Assembly: GCA_002205965.3 (NCBI GenBank)
Contig: NADL03000013.1
Coordinates: 434,001 to 498,000, forward strand
Source: Kappaphycus alvarezii
Lineage: Eukaryota; Rhodophyta; Florideophyceae; Gigartinales; Solieriaceae
Reading direction: 5' to 3'
DNA: 64,000 nucleotides
Part shown: piece by piece, positions 25,101 through 37,495 of the stretch
Numbering within the stretch: position 1 is the first letter of the stretch
How the letters are laid out: each line of letters opens with the position of its first letter
Position numbers and translations under genes: made by a program
The notes under the pieces: generated by a model
What the model was told of the DNA's origin: nothing
The model's input: the letters and a program-made list of their open reading frames with translations, nothing else
The model's database searches: none

Positions 25101-26180
25101 GTCTGTTTTAAAATCTCCCTCTAATTTTCTAGAAATTTTCAGCCGTTACTCCGCGATCCAACTTCCTTTCAGAAAACTACCTATGTCCTCAGCCCACTCA
25201 TCTCCCGCAGTAAATTCACCTCCATTTTTCCCCTTTTTCACCTGGCATTTTCATTGAAGCTCGAAACGTGCGTTTGTGATATTCCCAGAGATAATCCCTC
25301 GTACACTGCAGTATGGACTGCATCAGTCATCTTCTTTTGCGAAGAGGAGTTGCTTCAAAGAAAGGCGCTGGAAGATACTCTGTCCGTGGGGAAGACAGAG
25401 GAAATTCCGAGCATTGAACGCCTTTTGGACTTCGAAGTAGATGACTTAGTTGGCTACTATACTTCGTGAGCATTTTTCGCAAAGTTTTTTGCAGTATTGG
25501 AGGCCAAGAACGCGGCCGCTGCGACATTCTTTGCCGTGGTCAGACTAATACCTAGGTTCGGCTTTTAATCCTCAATGTAATTTAGGTGAAGGTTCAGCTC
25601 CTTTTTATGTCTGTATTGAGGACTATACAGGCTAAGGGCAGTGACTTGTGGTGGAGAATCTTTCATGCGTGATGAAGAGGCATTCAAAGGCGCGGAAAAG
25701 TGATATATTCGTAGATTGCGTTGATTCTGTACCTCATCCACCGTGTTAAACACTTCGATTAGACGTAACAGTCGCAACAATAGAAGGATACAGTAAATAT
25801 AGGACAGCAACAACCTACCAAAAGTTCACAAAGAAGTTTATGGAAAGAAAACAAGTATATCGGAGGCGTTGATTGTTAACAACCTCTGCTTTTGTCTTTC
25901 ATTCGTATTTATCCATCCATTCTTTCAGGTTGGGTTATATGTATGAACTTATTCAGCCATGGTCCGAGGTGGGGCGAGGCATTGAACAGGCCTGGCCGAA
26001 ACACTGAATGTATTCAGGTCAGGCCTGTTGGAACTAACAATTGTTCAGGCCATGCCAGGTCTGTTCTCCTGATAATGTCTCCTCTAAGCCGCTGTACACG
26101 GGATTGGCTGCCGGGACTCAGAAGAACACATCGAGCCCTGTCTATGGTATCTAGATTTCAAGCAGTCTTAGGGTGGTCAT
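22131..26180. other. Region without a recognised gene
   Basis: The first 400 bp may be the end of the Ty3 polyprotein: a basic stretch with 'GRRRQRRYDLV' near 22510. Beyond that, open stretches at 22597-22890, 23312-23596, 23938-24228, 24346-24570 and 25254-25469 show no domain I recognise. A short tandem duplication of ACACCTCTTGGGGAG occurs at about 23035-23070. Inverted CAGGCCTG-containing arms lie at 25984-26031. Probably old mobile-element debris. Confidence 0.4.
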
Positions 26181-26189
26181 AATTTCATA

Positions 26190-27175
26190 AATTATAATTT
26201 TGCATCTGGCTAGACAGTGACATTCTTTGCAAAGAAATGGGATCGGACGAAACCGAAAGTCTTGTTACAGACATCTGTACCGGAACGATACAGGGCTTTG
26301 TCTTGGTCCGTCTATTTATAAACAGGCCATTGTTGGAATAAGGGAACTGCACCAGACGTTCTCGGGCTGATTTATTGGGTGATGCCAGCCGTGGAGCCCT
26401 CCCTTCTGCTGAACGGTGGGTTATTTGGTTTTTATGCGCCATCGTACTGAATCATTAATGGCTTTTTGGATAGAACTACCCGTCTGTTTTCCTTCGCCCC
26501 TACACGACCAATGAATGGGCCAGTCATGGAGGCTTGTCAGATCTGAATCGACACTGAGCTTCGAAGCGAAGGCGGTGCACGAGTAGTTAGCCTTGTGGTC
26601 TGCAGGAAATTGCCGGCATTGAAATACTACTTGAGTGAGCTAATCGAAATCCTTATTTACTGTAGAATTTGAACAGTTTGAGACCGATAGTGTTGATGAC
26701 GTTCGCTGGAAGTTGAATAATACGCATTATTATAAACAAGATAAGACTTGTTCTTCCTTCCTCAAGTCGTGCCAGTAATACTGAAACCCGTCCACCCGTC
26801 GCATTTAAAACGATTCTCGTCAGTAAACAGCACCGAGCTCCAAAACCGCTGACCCATTTGGGCACACTTTCGAGCCTATTCCTTTCGGGTGATTTTGTGT
26901 CTTTCTCTCAACGGATGGGAGTACTTAACTTCCGTGTACATTAAACGCACGCTCCCGGTAAGGTATTCCCGCCTTCGACTGACTGAAATCAGCGACTGCA
27001 AGGGTAGCTAAGCCCTTGACAGCTTAGTGGCTGATTTTTTGCTCCTCTTATGAGCCTTCTTTCATCTCTTACAGTCACGTTGCGGCGATTATTGCCGTAT
27101 TTATTTTTTCCGTAGTTCTCTGGATCACGAAGAAACTTTTTGACTATTTTAAGTGATCTTTTAAGTTAATGAGGA
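26190..27175 (-). mobile_element. Tc1/mariner-type transposase remnant
   Basis: Minus-strand reading gives 'VKKFLRDPENYGKNKYGNNRRN' and 'VRDERRLIRGAK' (27125-27000), the usual linker after the paired HTH domains. At about 26850-26740 it gives 'WSSVLFTDENRFKCDG' and 'YYWHDLRKEEQVLS', the first catalytic Asp block. Lower down are 'NQPENVWCSSL', corresponding to the 'DLNPIENVWg.l' motif with the last catalytic acidic residue, and a C-terminal block ending at 26190. Stops and frame changes occur throughout. The N-terminal HTH and terminal repeats were not delimited. Confidence 0.72.
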
Positions 27176-28622
27176 GTGTCGGAGATATTTTTCCAGCTTT
27201 CTGCACCGCAAATGCTTGAAAACGCTCATTCTCTGTCGGTTGCGTATCATATCACGTTTTATTTTAGGGGAAGCAAGAATAGTATAAATGCTAGTTCAGA
27301 AATATATAGATCAAGAACCGCGGCTCATCTGCGAAGGGGAGGTATATTAATTGAAGTGTGTTATGAGCCCGTGCACCCCCTACAATTTGTTTATTCAAGT
27401 TACTGTAAAAACCATTAGTATTCAATTTAAAATGCACTAATTTAGAGATTATTTTAGGGCTAAATGCGTTTATCAGATTATTTTAAGAACGGAGCAGATT
27501 GTAATATAGAAGCTTTGATTTGGGTGTGGGGCACTATGGCATCCAGTAGCAGTGTACTTTTATATCGTGACCTGCTGGATTTATCTTATTTTTGTGATTT
27601 GCTATAGTAGTTTTCAATGTTCTTGGCCACACAGCACAAGTTTGTCAGGTATGTAACCCGTCACACGCAAGGCGTCTGGGCTGGAATAAACGGAAAGCAA
27701 CATTTTTCTACTGGGCAGAAGAAGCGATCCCTTTCCCTTCAACGGTCAACATACAGACCTATTTATTCTGTAGTTTTTAAAACTTTTCATACTGTACTGT
27801 TTTGAATTCACTAATTCCAGAGGCGTTATACTAGTCCAGGATGGACAAGTTCGGATTGCCCAGGGGCTAGTTGTCCAGCTCCAAAGTGATTGTGAAGGAG
27901 AGTCACATTCTAATGAAACAAGGATCAGCTGTCACTCAAATAATGCCGATACCAGAGGTCGTGCTGACGACCTTGATTAGCTCGTCAAAGATTGATCTCA
28001 AGACCTGAGTTTACTTGAGGCAGAGTAGTGCCTACGACCTGCATTATGGTCAGTGCTCCCGTAGAATAATAGGGATGCAGCAAAGTTCCCGCTTCCAGCC
28101 CAGAATAGGGATTAATGCAGTAAAAATCACCCATAAGATGGACTTTGAAACCTGCAATGGATTCCATTACACAGTAAGAATCCAGAGGGCCGGGTTAGCT
28201 ATGCTGTTACTGTACCAGTGTTTAAGGGCTTCTGAGGAAGGTTTCACGGCTGAGCGAAGAATGAAGTAGCATCTCAGCCGAGAGGACGGGAGTTGTATCA
28301 GTCGCGAGACGATAATCTTTGAACCGTCACGGGGCGAAAGGCGCACTAGCTGAGCGTACCGTTGTGAGGTTGCACTAAATCCAGCTTTACCAGTAGTGGT
28401 AGCTGGGAGTATAAATAAACCGGTGGTTGCCCCCAGTGGAGGGACTTGAAAGATGCCATCCATTCATCATGTTGAATCTAATCACAACGGGCTCATCAAA
28501 CCGTCCGTTACTATTATCACACGTTACAGCAAACCGTGTGGATCATGCAGCCAAGTCGACCAACGACTGTATTGAAGGCGCCCCCACATGTGATGTTTGC
28601 ATCGTACAAAGCCCTCACAGCA
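27176..28622. other. Interval upstream of the copia element
   Basis: No gene recognised. Open stretches on both strands at 27985-28463 overlap each other and show no known domain. Confidence 0.4.
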
Positions 28623-28870
28623 TGTTGTCAAATCAGCATACAGCTGACGTAAGGCCAAATCAAGGGCCAACTAGATAGAGTTACTGTTGCTATTTATGGC
28701 TGATATCCATCTTGGGTAATAACTAAACTATGAATTACACCAACTACAGTAGGACATTCTAGGGATTATTTTACCTATATAAAGGATACGAGGAGGGCCA
28801 AAGCGTCTGATCGTTGGCAGAGAGTCCAAACTCTAAGCGATCCTTCACGTTGGTGTTGAGGCGCTGTACG
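28623..28870 (+). repeat. 5' LTR of the copia element
   Basis: Begins TGTTGTCAAATCAGCATACA and shares TCAGCATACA.CT.ACGTAAGGCCAAATCAA, the AATTACA/CAACTA block and the TATA-like 'TATAAAGGAT' (28782) with the repeat at 33307. The right edge near 28870 is approximate because the two copies diverge after the TATA-like box. Confidence 0.75.
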
Positions 28871-31800
28871 TGAACCTGGCATCTCAATCGGAGATTTTTA
28901 CCAGAGGTCTAGATTTAGACTCTTTCTTTTTTTTTTTGCAGCTTCAAGGTGCTAAGACCACAACAGAGACTTTATATCGCTCGACTACATCTCCAATGAC
29001 TTGCCTCCCCTCACATTCATCTCCAACGACTTTTCATTGCTCAACTTCATCCAAACGACTTTCTATCACCCCTTAATTATCTCTACATAATTTTCCGTGT
29101 TTTAATCTGGTCAACCGACGCTCTTCCATCACGAATCACGAAAAATTGAGGTCAATATGGACAATTCACAAGAGTCTGAAAGTCTGTTACGCATGGAACC
29201 ACTCAGGAAGCCTCAGACTACACCTTCTGAGCCAGTCGCACCAAATTAATCCTTTACGCGGATGAAAATGCCATTGTTGGTATGCACGAAGCTCCTTTCT
29301 CCAACTCAGCTATTTGAAAAGGAGAAAAATCCAACAGTAATCTGGTCTCTTCCGCCATCCTTCGCAGCTCTTTCCATGGCTTCAAACCTGACCAACATTT
29401 AGTTTGATTACGTCGTCAGCGCTGTTTACGCTGAGCTTGGTCGCAGTTCAAACCCATAAAATACGCAAATGAAGTCCTCAAATATACCATCCCAAATTCA
29501 GACCTAAATCTTAAAAGCCTACAATGGTCGAGTGTGTCGTAGGGGACGTGGAGCTTGACGCGGACGTGGAATTGTATTCCAAGGACGTGGCTGGGTGGGG
29601 TACCATAGCTTCAAACACCGAAACCACTATAAATTTTCACTATCCTGGAAGGCTTGACCGTTTTATAGGTATTTGCCACATATTACTTCGGGATGAGAGT
29701 TTTGGCCGCCTCGGTAAACTAAAGAGGGGAAGTGGTGGAAAATTTCGGTCATCGCATAGAATGAAAATCAATTGGTAACCGCAGGAAAGCAACAGTTATT
29801 GTCCCTAGCCTACGCCTCCGAACCCGACATCAAATCCATTTTCGAATGCGGCCATCTTCCAAACACTAGATCCACTACCTCCAAATTTGAATCCTCGAAA
29901 TACACAGTTTGATCGACAGCCGCAATTCACAGCTAATACAGCGAAGGTTACATTAAGACGCAAAGGCGAGACCATTGGGAGCCAAAAATCCGCACAGCGT
30001 ACGTTAATCCCGGAGCCCTCCGCAACTTCTTCCACCGTCGATATTTCGTTGTCTCTTACACTGAAATTTCAAATAAAACTGAGTAGGATGCTCTAGGGAT
30101 ATCTCTCCTGCTCGTTAATGGTTTCACCTGGATTCTACTAAACGCATGGATTTGCTTTCAGGCATACCATGCGCCACATTTTGAGTGTAATTTCCTTGCA
30201 GTTAATGTACTGACGAAATTCTTCAATGTCATATTCTCGTAGTCTGTTTTCACTTATAACAGATGTTTTTTTTCAAATTTGGCTCCTTGAACACTGTCGA
30301 TATAATATGGGATACCAAGTTTGCAGATGGCTTATATCCAAAGCAGTTATACCAGTCTCGCAGTGAAAACAAAGCATTAATTTCCGTGAAAGGAATGAAT
30401 ATTCAGGAAAAGTCTCTAAGATGACATAGAAAACAGAGCACATCAACGCAGACAGATAAATTCAGTGGCATTCCAGTTTGATGAAGTACCTTCATTCTAT
30501 CTGTCAACACTTCGAACAATTGAGTGAATTCCTTGTCTTACTGGCAAATTACGGATTCTCCGATACAACCTTCCGCCATCAAGCCATTCTAGCTACTCTC
30601 TGAAAAAAATTTGGATATTTTCGGTCCTTTTTCTAGTTCTTCGGGAGAAATAGATACTCTATGCACTTTACCGAACCATTTACCACAAAGTTAGACGTGG
30701 TGCCAATGAAAACCCAGAGTGAATTGCCAACCATTTTGAAGCACTATAAGGCAATGGTGGAAACGCAATTCTTTACATCAAGTTACAAAATTACCCACGT
30801 GCTTTTTTACAACGCCGGGAGTTCCGAAGTAGGGAATTGGATGATTTCCTAAGATCATCCGGAATCCTCACCACTCCTTCACCACCACGTGCGTCAGAGA
30901 GCAACTACATGTCTGAAAGACTATTTCTTGAACACCGGAAGCGGTAAATAGCGTTAATATTAGATAGAGAGCTCTCAGGAAACTTACAGAGCGAGGCACC
31001 ATAGCATGCTAACTAGTTCCGAAATCTTCTACCGGCAAGGCTAATCAAAGGCAAAGTACCCATCCTCTTTTGGGATTTCAACAAAGTTATTGGCTTTAGG
31101 TCCCTAATTTCATTTGGACAGCCAGAGTTTGTGTTCATTTACTTCTCTAACACAGTAAGGGCGAGAAATTGAAACCAAGGTCCGGTTTGCACACTTCGTG
31201 GTATGCATTCAGATACAATACCGTTCCGGGCTTACATACCGGAGTCCAAAATGGCTAAAGTGGTGAAACTTGCTGACTGTACAGTTACAGGGGAAGGCTA
31301 ACTCCCAGCAATATCTTCTTTGCTGGAATGCGTATCTCTAAAAACAGCACTGAATTGGATAGAGATGGAAATACGAATCTTTCGAAAGATAAACTCATCT
31401 AATGCGTGACATACGAGTTCCAGAGAAAACTATAAATGGCTTCTGCGGTGATGTAAATATTGAGCACACCATAGGAGACGTCGAGTTTTTTCAAAGCATG
31501 CAAAATCCAAAAACGGGCAGAAGAAATGGATCAAGAATACAGAGCTCTCAAAAAGAGGCAGACCTGGTCTTACGTTCCATGCCAAACTGACATAAAACCA
31601 TTGAAAATCTAATGGTCGTTTCGGGGCAAGCCATCAGATGATTCAGGGACAAAATATCTGCCTAAAGCGAGGTGCACTTTACGTAGAGATCTTCAAATAG
31701 CATAAATAGACTTTGACCCTAAAAGAATCTACACATCTGTTGCATTTCATGACACAATACAAACATTGTTTGCAATAACTGTTGCAATAAGTCTCATTCT

Positions 31801-33306
31801 CGAAGGGGGCGAAATTTACAAAGCATACCTTCATGAAAATATTCACGCCCCCATCTAATAGATAAATCACGTTAATCTTCGGGAAAGATTGCTCCTTCAG
31901 GATAAATAAGCTGAATTAAAAGTCTCTATGCGTCGCTTACCAGGCCGGCCACCCTTATGAATGATACCTCAATGAAAAATTGTTGAGCTGGGGATTGCAA
32001 AAGAATACGACCAAGTAATTTTGCAAAAGAACACGACCAAGTAATTTTTCTTCCATCTCGTTAACCAGGATTTCGTCATTCAGGCTGTACTAGTGGATGA
32101 TATGGAATTCGAAAAAAACTGAAAGTCCCTGCTGAAACACCCATAAAGTCTCTCGGTTGGAAGTTTCGATATCAAAATTTTTGGAGCCCTGATATCTTTT
32201 ATAGGCCGTAAAAATTTTCATCACATCAACAGCATCGAGATTGATTTAGCTAGATATGGCAAAAGACTATTGAAGATATATGTAATGAATCAAGTCAATG
32301 CTTTTAACACAATGCTTCCGATAAGCACTCAGAAACTGGCTCGAGTTATTTCAGATGAGCCCTTTCTCTACTCAAAAGATCATTATTCATACCGCAGCAC
32401 CATTTGCAGACTTCCATACCTTCCTGTTTCAATAATACCAGATTTAACATTTCCCATATCTGCTCTTGCTCGTCAGCTTCATGCACCTAGAGCACGGTAC
32501 GTGAAATTAGTCAATCACATCCTCCGCTACCTCAATGGAACCCTTCATCTTTGAGTCCGCAGTTCAAGTGAGCTTTAAAACACCGCGCACTAATTGGCGC
32601 TTCCGTTGATGCCAATTGTGGGTTTGTACCGCGACCAGACTATCCACCAGTGGATTCATGATCGCCATAAACGGGTATCCACTCTATTTTAAATCTAAAA
32701 GGCAGCGTGTCATTGGTAGCTCTTCTAGTAAGTGGGGATAAGTGGCCTTAGTTGCATGTGGAAAAGAGTTATCTTGGATCCGAAAATTTTTTGGGAAATG
32801 TGTCACCAAAAGTATTGGGATGGGAATATAAAATTAGTTCCCACAAAAGTTCTGCTCTGACGGCACCACCGCTCCGTCAATTTATACTCTAGAAAATATC
32901 ACTACAATGAAAAGCATGTTGACTTAAGGCACCAAAAAGTCAAGTAGCTGCTCCGGTGTGGCACAATTTAGCTGAGGTACCTCAGATCCTACCAAAACAA
33001 AGCTTCTCTACTCACCAAGCCGATGAAACTGTATTCTCTTGGTTGAAGGTCGGAATCATGGAAATTGTCAAGCTTTTCAAAGCATTTTTTTGTCCTTCAG
33101 TTTTAGCACCCGCTGCAGCCGTCGTATTACTTGTTTTTTCTTTTATGAAGCTGAAGATACTGCCTTTTTATTTATGTTATGAATATGTGCCGTTTTTAAT
33201 TGATTATTTTCAGGTCTTACGTTCGTAGCAGCTACAATTAGTTGGGATAAAAAGAGCAGCTGCCGCCGCAGTATAATGCCATTTTATTTTTCCTTCTGAG
33301 GGTGTG

Positions 33307-33550
33307 TGCTGACAAATCAGCATACACCTAACGTAAGGCCAAATCAACAGCCAATACAAAATGGTTTTTGTAGCTGCTTATCGCTAATACAGATCTTAGG
33401 TAGCACCCAAAGTAGGAATTACAATTGCACAATACCCCAACTATAGTAGTAAATTCTACGGAATATTTCCCCTACATAAAGGATAACCGTGGAGTGCCAT
33501 CTGGAAGTCTGGGCAGCAGAAGCCCTTCTTGACACACAGTAAAATATCAT
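33307..33550 (+). repeat. 3' LTR of the copia element
   Basis: Begins TGCTGACAAATCAGCATACA right after a purine-rich GAGGGTG tract that fits a polypurine tract. Aligned by eye with the 5' LTR over at least 170 bp. It differs at roughly one position in four to five, which indicates an old insertion. Confidence 0.75.
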
Positions 33551-33589
33551 ACGGTACGTGCGTTACGGTACACGATGTGAGAGTATAGA

Positions 33590-35610
33590 CGGAAAGAGTT
33601 TAATCGAACCATTTAGACCGCGGTTCGAACCGCACACAGTTCGGCCACAGTGGACATTACAGACCATATAGTTCGGTTTGAACCAGCAGATATACTTTAA
33701 TGGTCCAATTACAAAAAATAAAAAAGAGACACTGTCGGTTCGGAGAACAAAGCATTGAAAGGGTTAAACCAGAAGCCTGATTGAGGATCTTTGATTTTGC
33801 CAGAGCTCAATTTTAGTTCACCGTTGCGATCAGGATGGCTAGAATATTTCCTTTAAATTGTGCAACTAACCCCTTCTGAGCCATCCCTCCCTTTCAATCG
33901 CCAAAGATACTTCTGCGAGCTTGCTATCGGCTATTAACTAACATGTGTAAAGATGCTGCGTCTACACGTCACAGCGCTAAACGCAGTCAAATGTTTGAAG
34001 TTCATGAGTATTTTCACAGGACAGCGATTTTTACCGAGATACGAAAGAAATTCATACGCGGTACCGTTTTTTACATCGTCTACAGTGTCAACAGTCGGAA
34101 ACCCACGCTCCGTTCACACGCAAAAAAGCACAGTTTCTTGCTTGACTCCAATGACCAAAAGCGGTTTCGACAAGACGGTTCTATTCAATCTGCAGTGTTG
34201 CTAGCGAAAGTAGAACGTGGCGAACGAGGTATCAAACAGATCTGTAACTGTTTCATCAGCGCCACGCTCCCATTTCCAACTATATAGGATTCTGAGTTTT
34301 TGAAATTGATCCTTCTTTTGGATAATGATGTTAAAATACCCGGGCGGCGAACTGCAGTCAGTACATGATGAGCAAGGAATCAAATTGAAATTGTTGATGG
34401 CAAAACACGCAGGCAAGTTTAGTCTGACTAAAGGCGCTTGCTACTCAAGTTATTACAAGGTATATGCAGTCATTACTGCACATTGGATTGATAGTGAGTA
34501 GGAATTGAAATCAGTTGTCCTTGTCTTTTTGAGGTTCCGGCCACCGCACGCTGGGCTCTCGTCGTGCTTTCTTTCGTTTTAAGATGCATCGGCATGGATA
34601 GTCTGAGAAAAAATCAGATCGATCACTACAGATATTTCAAGGGATGCCTTCCGAGGCATCTCACTGTTGTTTAAACGACTAAAATTAGAGATTGATGTAA
34701 CATTGCCGAGTTTCCACATTCGTTGCATTGCACTTGCCATCAACTTCGCAGTCAAAGCTTACTTTAAGTACGTACGTAAGAGTATTAGTAACATATGGGC
34801 TCTCATAAATGCAATTCGATCGTCAGTCAAGCGCAGTGATTTGTTCTAGACTGCACGTTTCAAGCTTGGAGACATTGGACCAGGGATGACAATATCGACT
34901 CCGGACGATCAGAAGCGCTGGTATTCAACTCTTGAGATGATCAAAATGCCTCCCGGGTGAATCGAATTTTGGCAGCGCTTTGTAATCGTGTTCCTGAACT
35001 TCAGGATTTATTGTTCTATATTTTTGAATGGAAAAGGGCATTAATGATATGCATTTTTCTACAAAATGCTGCTTCGATCAAGTTGTTAAAGTATAGATCC
35101 GTTTATTTGACTTTAAGCGTGAATAAAGCCTCATTCGAACACTTGCTCAATAAATTCCGGAAAACAGAGCAAGATAATGATATGGCGATTTTACCTGCAG
35201 CGAAGTCCATGTTGGAGGAGGCAGAGTGCTACGAGGAGTTTGTATGTTCTGATCTTGCTAGGAAAGCAAATGTGCTTTATCCAAGGTTTTGGAACAGTAT
35301 ACCAAGAGAACGTGATTTTAAGGGCAGTTTGTTCCCGCAACTGAAACTATAAGTTCGAAATCTCCTGTAGTACAGGACAAATTTAACAAATCAGCGATAA
35401 TATTGGATCAGCTCATAGATGAAATCAGTATAGATTATAGTGACGAAGATGAGATTGTTAAGTTTGGTAGATATGTACCATCATCTAATCAGTCATTAAA
35501 TCCTTCAGCCTGGTGGAAGGCTAAAGAGAGTCGATTCCCAAACCTGGCTCGGTATGATTGCGATGCTCTGGCGACTCAAGCATCTTCAGTGGCTACTAAA
35601 TAAACATTTT
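33590..35610 (+). mobile_element. hAT-superfamily transposase remnant 1
   Basis: Plus-strand frames give hAT motifs in order. 'VYAVITAHWIDSE' and 'RPPHAG' (34450-34560) match 'y..vtaHwid...' with the following 'p.pH.g'. 'SFHIRCIALAINFAVK' (34710-34755) is the 'RC.aHilnL.v' block. 'DQKRWYSTLEMI' (34905-34940) fits 'd..tRWnSt..ml'. 'LNPSAWWKAKESRFPNLARYD' (35495-35560) is the C-terminal dimerisation motif, followed by 'ATQASSVAT' in place of the usual 'vpatSv.sER'. Several stops occur. Upstream 33600-33740 carries repeated GGTTCG/CGAACC motifs, including GCGGTTCGAACCGC, which may be subterminal transposase-binding repeats. Confidence 0.75.
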
Positions 35611-36120
35611 CATAGGATGGTTTGCGTTTAGGTGACAGATGCACTAGGATTAGCGATGGATCTATCACAGCATTTTTATTGCTCTTAGGTCCCGGCAGAA
35701 GTTTGATATGTAAAGCAAAACATTTGATTTCAGTAAATGGACTTAGTCTTTACTTTCACAAGTAACATGAATTTGTGTATTCACCTAGTAAGCTGACGAT
35801 ACCTGGTTCTACCTTAGTTTCAACTCACCTCTCAACCTTAATCTGATTTCAACTTCATAACCCATTCGCATTCAATGTGAATTATTTATGTGGAGTTCCA
35901 TCCCACGACTTACTTCAGTATAAAATACAAGCACGCTGTTTGATACAGCAACAAAATCGCTACAAGCACCATTTCGTTTTGAGTAAATCCTATCACTAGA
36001 AATTCCAGATACTTTATTTTGTTAAAGCATGGTTCCAATACATCATTTACTCCCAAACCCCTGTTACACAGATCCAGAAGTCGGAGATGATTAGGAATTT
36101 AGTTCCTAAGATCGGATCAG
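35611..36120. other. Interval downstream of hAT remnant 1
   Basis: No gene recognised; AT-rich with stops in all frames. Likely contains the 3' end of the hAT remnant. Confidence 0.35.
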
Positions 36121-36125
36121 AAAAT

Positions 36126-36715
36126 TGAGTGTAGATGGCAGGAATATCTGCAGTTCTCACACCATGCGGAATGTATAGAATTGATTGGAATGCATTCCCG
36201 AGTTTGAGCAGGGATTTGGAGGGGGATTCAATAATAAAATTACAGCAGGGATCTGTATACTTCCCATACATTGTGGCACGTACAGAGCTGATGAAGATCT
36301 GGTATCAAATCCCGGATTGTACCTACCCGGGAAATCTTTATTTACCACACGATGTGGGAACCATAGAAAAGATGAGAAATTTGAGATTAGGGATCTCGTG
36401 TTGAGAAATTTTGCGGAAAATTGGGGATTGGCACTGACACGCGATGTAATACATTACTTAGGTTCGGTTAGTCCTGGATTAATGAAAAATTGAAATGATG
36501 CTTGTAACGATGCTGGTCCTGTTTTAAACGGCTTGTTTGTGGTGCAACCTGAGGCAATGGTGATGATAAAACACAGCATAAAAATTCGCATCGAATGAAA
36601 ATAGGGTCCGCAATGGGAATCGTTTTTGGATGAAAGGGCTATTTTTTACTAAATTATAGTGGAGTTTATTGAAGTAAGTAACTAAAAGTATTTTACTTCG
36701 CATACGATGCGGCAA
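36126..36715 (+). pseudogene. Decayed tandem repeat of a CG-Y/H-R-D peptide unit
   Basis: At least three diverged units, with a possible fourth, share a translated pattern in different frames: 'VLTPCGMYRID' (about 36150), 'ILPIHCGTYRADEDLVSNPG' (about 36258), 'LFTTRCGNHRKDEKFEI' (about 36335) and 'ILLRIRCGNVRDTDV' (about 36690). Spacing between the CG positions is roughly 107, 81 and 350 nt. I do not recognise the domain. It looks like a decayed repeat-protein exon or part of an unclassified mobile element. Confidence 0.35.
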
Positions 36716-36821
36716 CGTCCGCGATACAGATGTATAAACTCCCCTCTACAATGAGTTAAACCACAATAGTCGAAGCCTATGTCACTGCAGGGATGATTTA
36801 TAGACATGAAAGGCTATAAAC

Positions 36822-37034
36822 TTAACTTATTGATTTCGTTGGTTTTCTCTGTAAACTGTAGTCCACCCTGTTTGCGTTGCTAATATTCCCGAAGTAATTT
36901 TTAGTTTCCTCCACAAGTCCCTTATAAAGCTCACAATCTTTGGGGGTGTTTTCTCTCTTTCTCTTGAGCTTTGGACCTCCTTTCCTAGCCCTTTTCTGGG
37001 TTTGGTATTTGGGTTGCCTGGTAACTGTGCTCAT
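36822..37034 (-). CDS. Short basic hypothetical protein
   Basis: A 70-residue open frame, Lys/Arg-rich in its first half (RKGGPKLKRKRENTPKD), with no recognised domain. The opposite strand over 36940-37230 gives a hydrophobic 96-residue frame that may equally be chance. It lies between decayed transposons, so neither reading is convincing. Confidence 0.2.
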   Translation of the reverse strand: MSTVTRQPKYQTQKRARKGGPKLKRKRENTPKDCELYKGLVEETKNYFGNISNANRVDYSLQRKPTKSIS

Positions 37035-37399
37035 AGGGAATGCACGGCTTTTTTACCTAAGTATTTTGAGATATAGAGTGAATGTGATGTTGCCGCAGAA
37101 TTGCTTTTATTTTCAATTTAAATTTGTTCCTTTGCTGCTAACCTTTTACAGTACAAAAACATACAAGTGTTTAGTTAACTCCATTATGAACAATGTCGTC
37201 GGGGGTCTCTTATTGTACGTGACAATATGAAAAGCTTTTCATACACTTACTTCCCATATCGGACCATTTTCGGACCGTACCGAGACCTGTTCGGTCCGTG
37301 CGTTTTACGGCCGGTCTGCTGTTCGGTTCAGTCAACAGAGAGTGAATTCGCTCGGTTTACGGTAAAAAAACCAGGGTCGGGGGAGACGTGTCACTAAAC

Positions 37400-37495
37400 G
37401 GTACATGGACAGGTACATGGACAGGGACATGGACAGGGACATGGACAGGGACATGGACAGGGACATGGACAGGGACATGGACAGGTACATTGGAC
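37400..37495. repeat. 12-bp minisatellite, about 8 units
   Basis: Seven tandem units of GG(T/G)ACATGGACA (two with T, then five with G), closed by a degenerate GGTACATTGGAC. Because the unit is a multiple of three, it is open in several frames (Gly-Thr-Trp-Thr on plus, Val-His-Val-Pro on minus). Those peptides are therefore not evidence of coding. It sits in the presumed 5' subterminal part of hAT element 2. Confidence 0.9.

Larger units (their letters stand above)
28623..33550 (+). mobile_element. Ty1/copia retrotransposon with both LTRs
   Basis: The copia order is present between two diverged direct repeats. An Arg/Gly-rich gag segment (RRGRG/RGRG, about 29535-29600) precedes the integrase core fragment 'FTTKLDVVPMKTQSELPTILKHYKAMVE' split over 30660-30760, followed by 'SNYMSERLFLEH', which fits the 'qngvaER' block. 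The reverse transcriptase region includes 'YTSVAFHDTIQTLF...ISLI' (about 31730-31800) and 'YRSTICRLPYLP' with 'KLVNHILRYLNGT' (32390-32540). RNase H includes 'STSGFMIAINGYPLYFKSKRQ' (32650-32705) and 'KHVDLRHQKVK', then a 'Q-ADETVFSWL' tail near 33020. The integrase-before-RT order distinguishes it from Ty3. Many stops make it defective. Confidence 0.85.

Noticed and set aside
33618-33635. B-box-like GGTTCGAACC as a tRNA gene
   Set aside because: It is a palindrome repeated with variants over 120 bp next to the hAT remnant, and no A box or tRNA fold is present.
36940-37230. Hydrophobic 96-residue plus-strand frame as a membrane protein
   Set aside because: T-rich sequence gives hydrophobic codons by chance; no homology and an overlapping minus-strand frame is equally plausible.
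37400-37495. CRISPR array
   Set aside because: Repeats are directly adjacent 12-mers without spacers.
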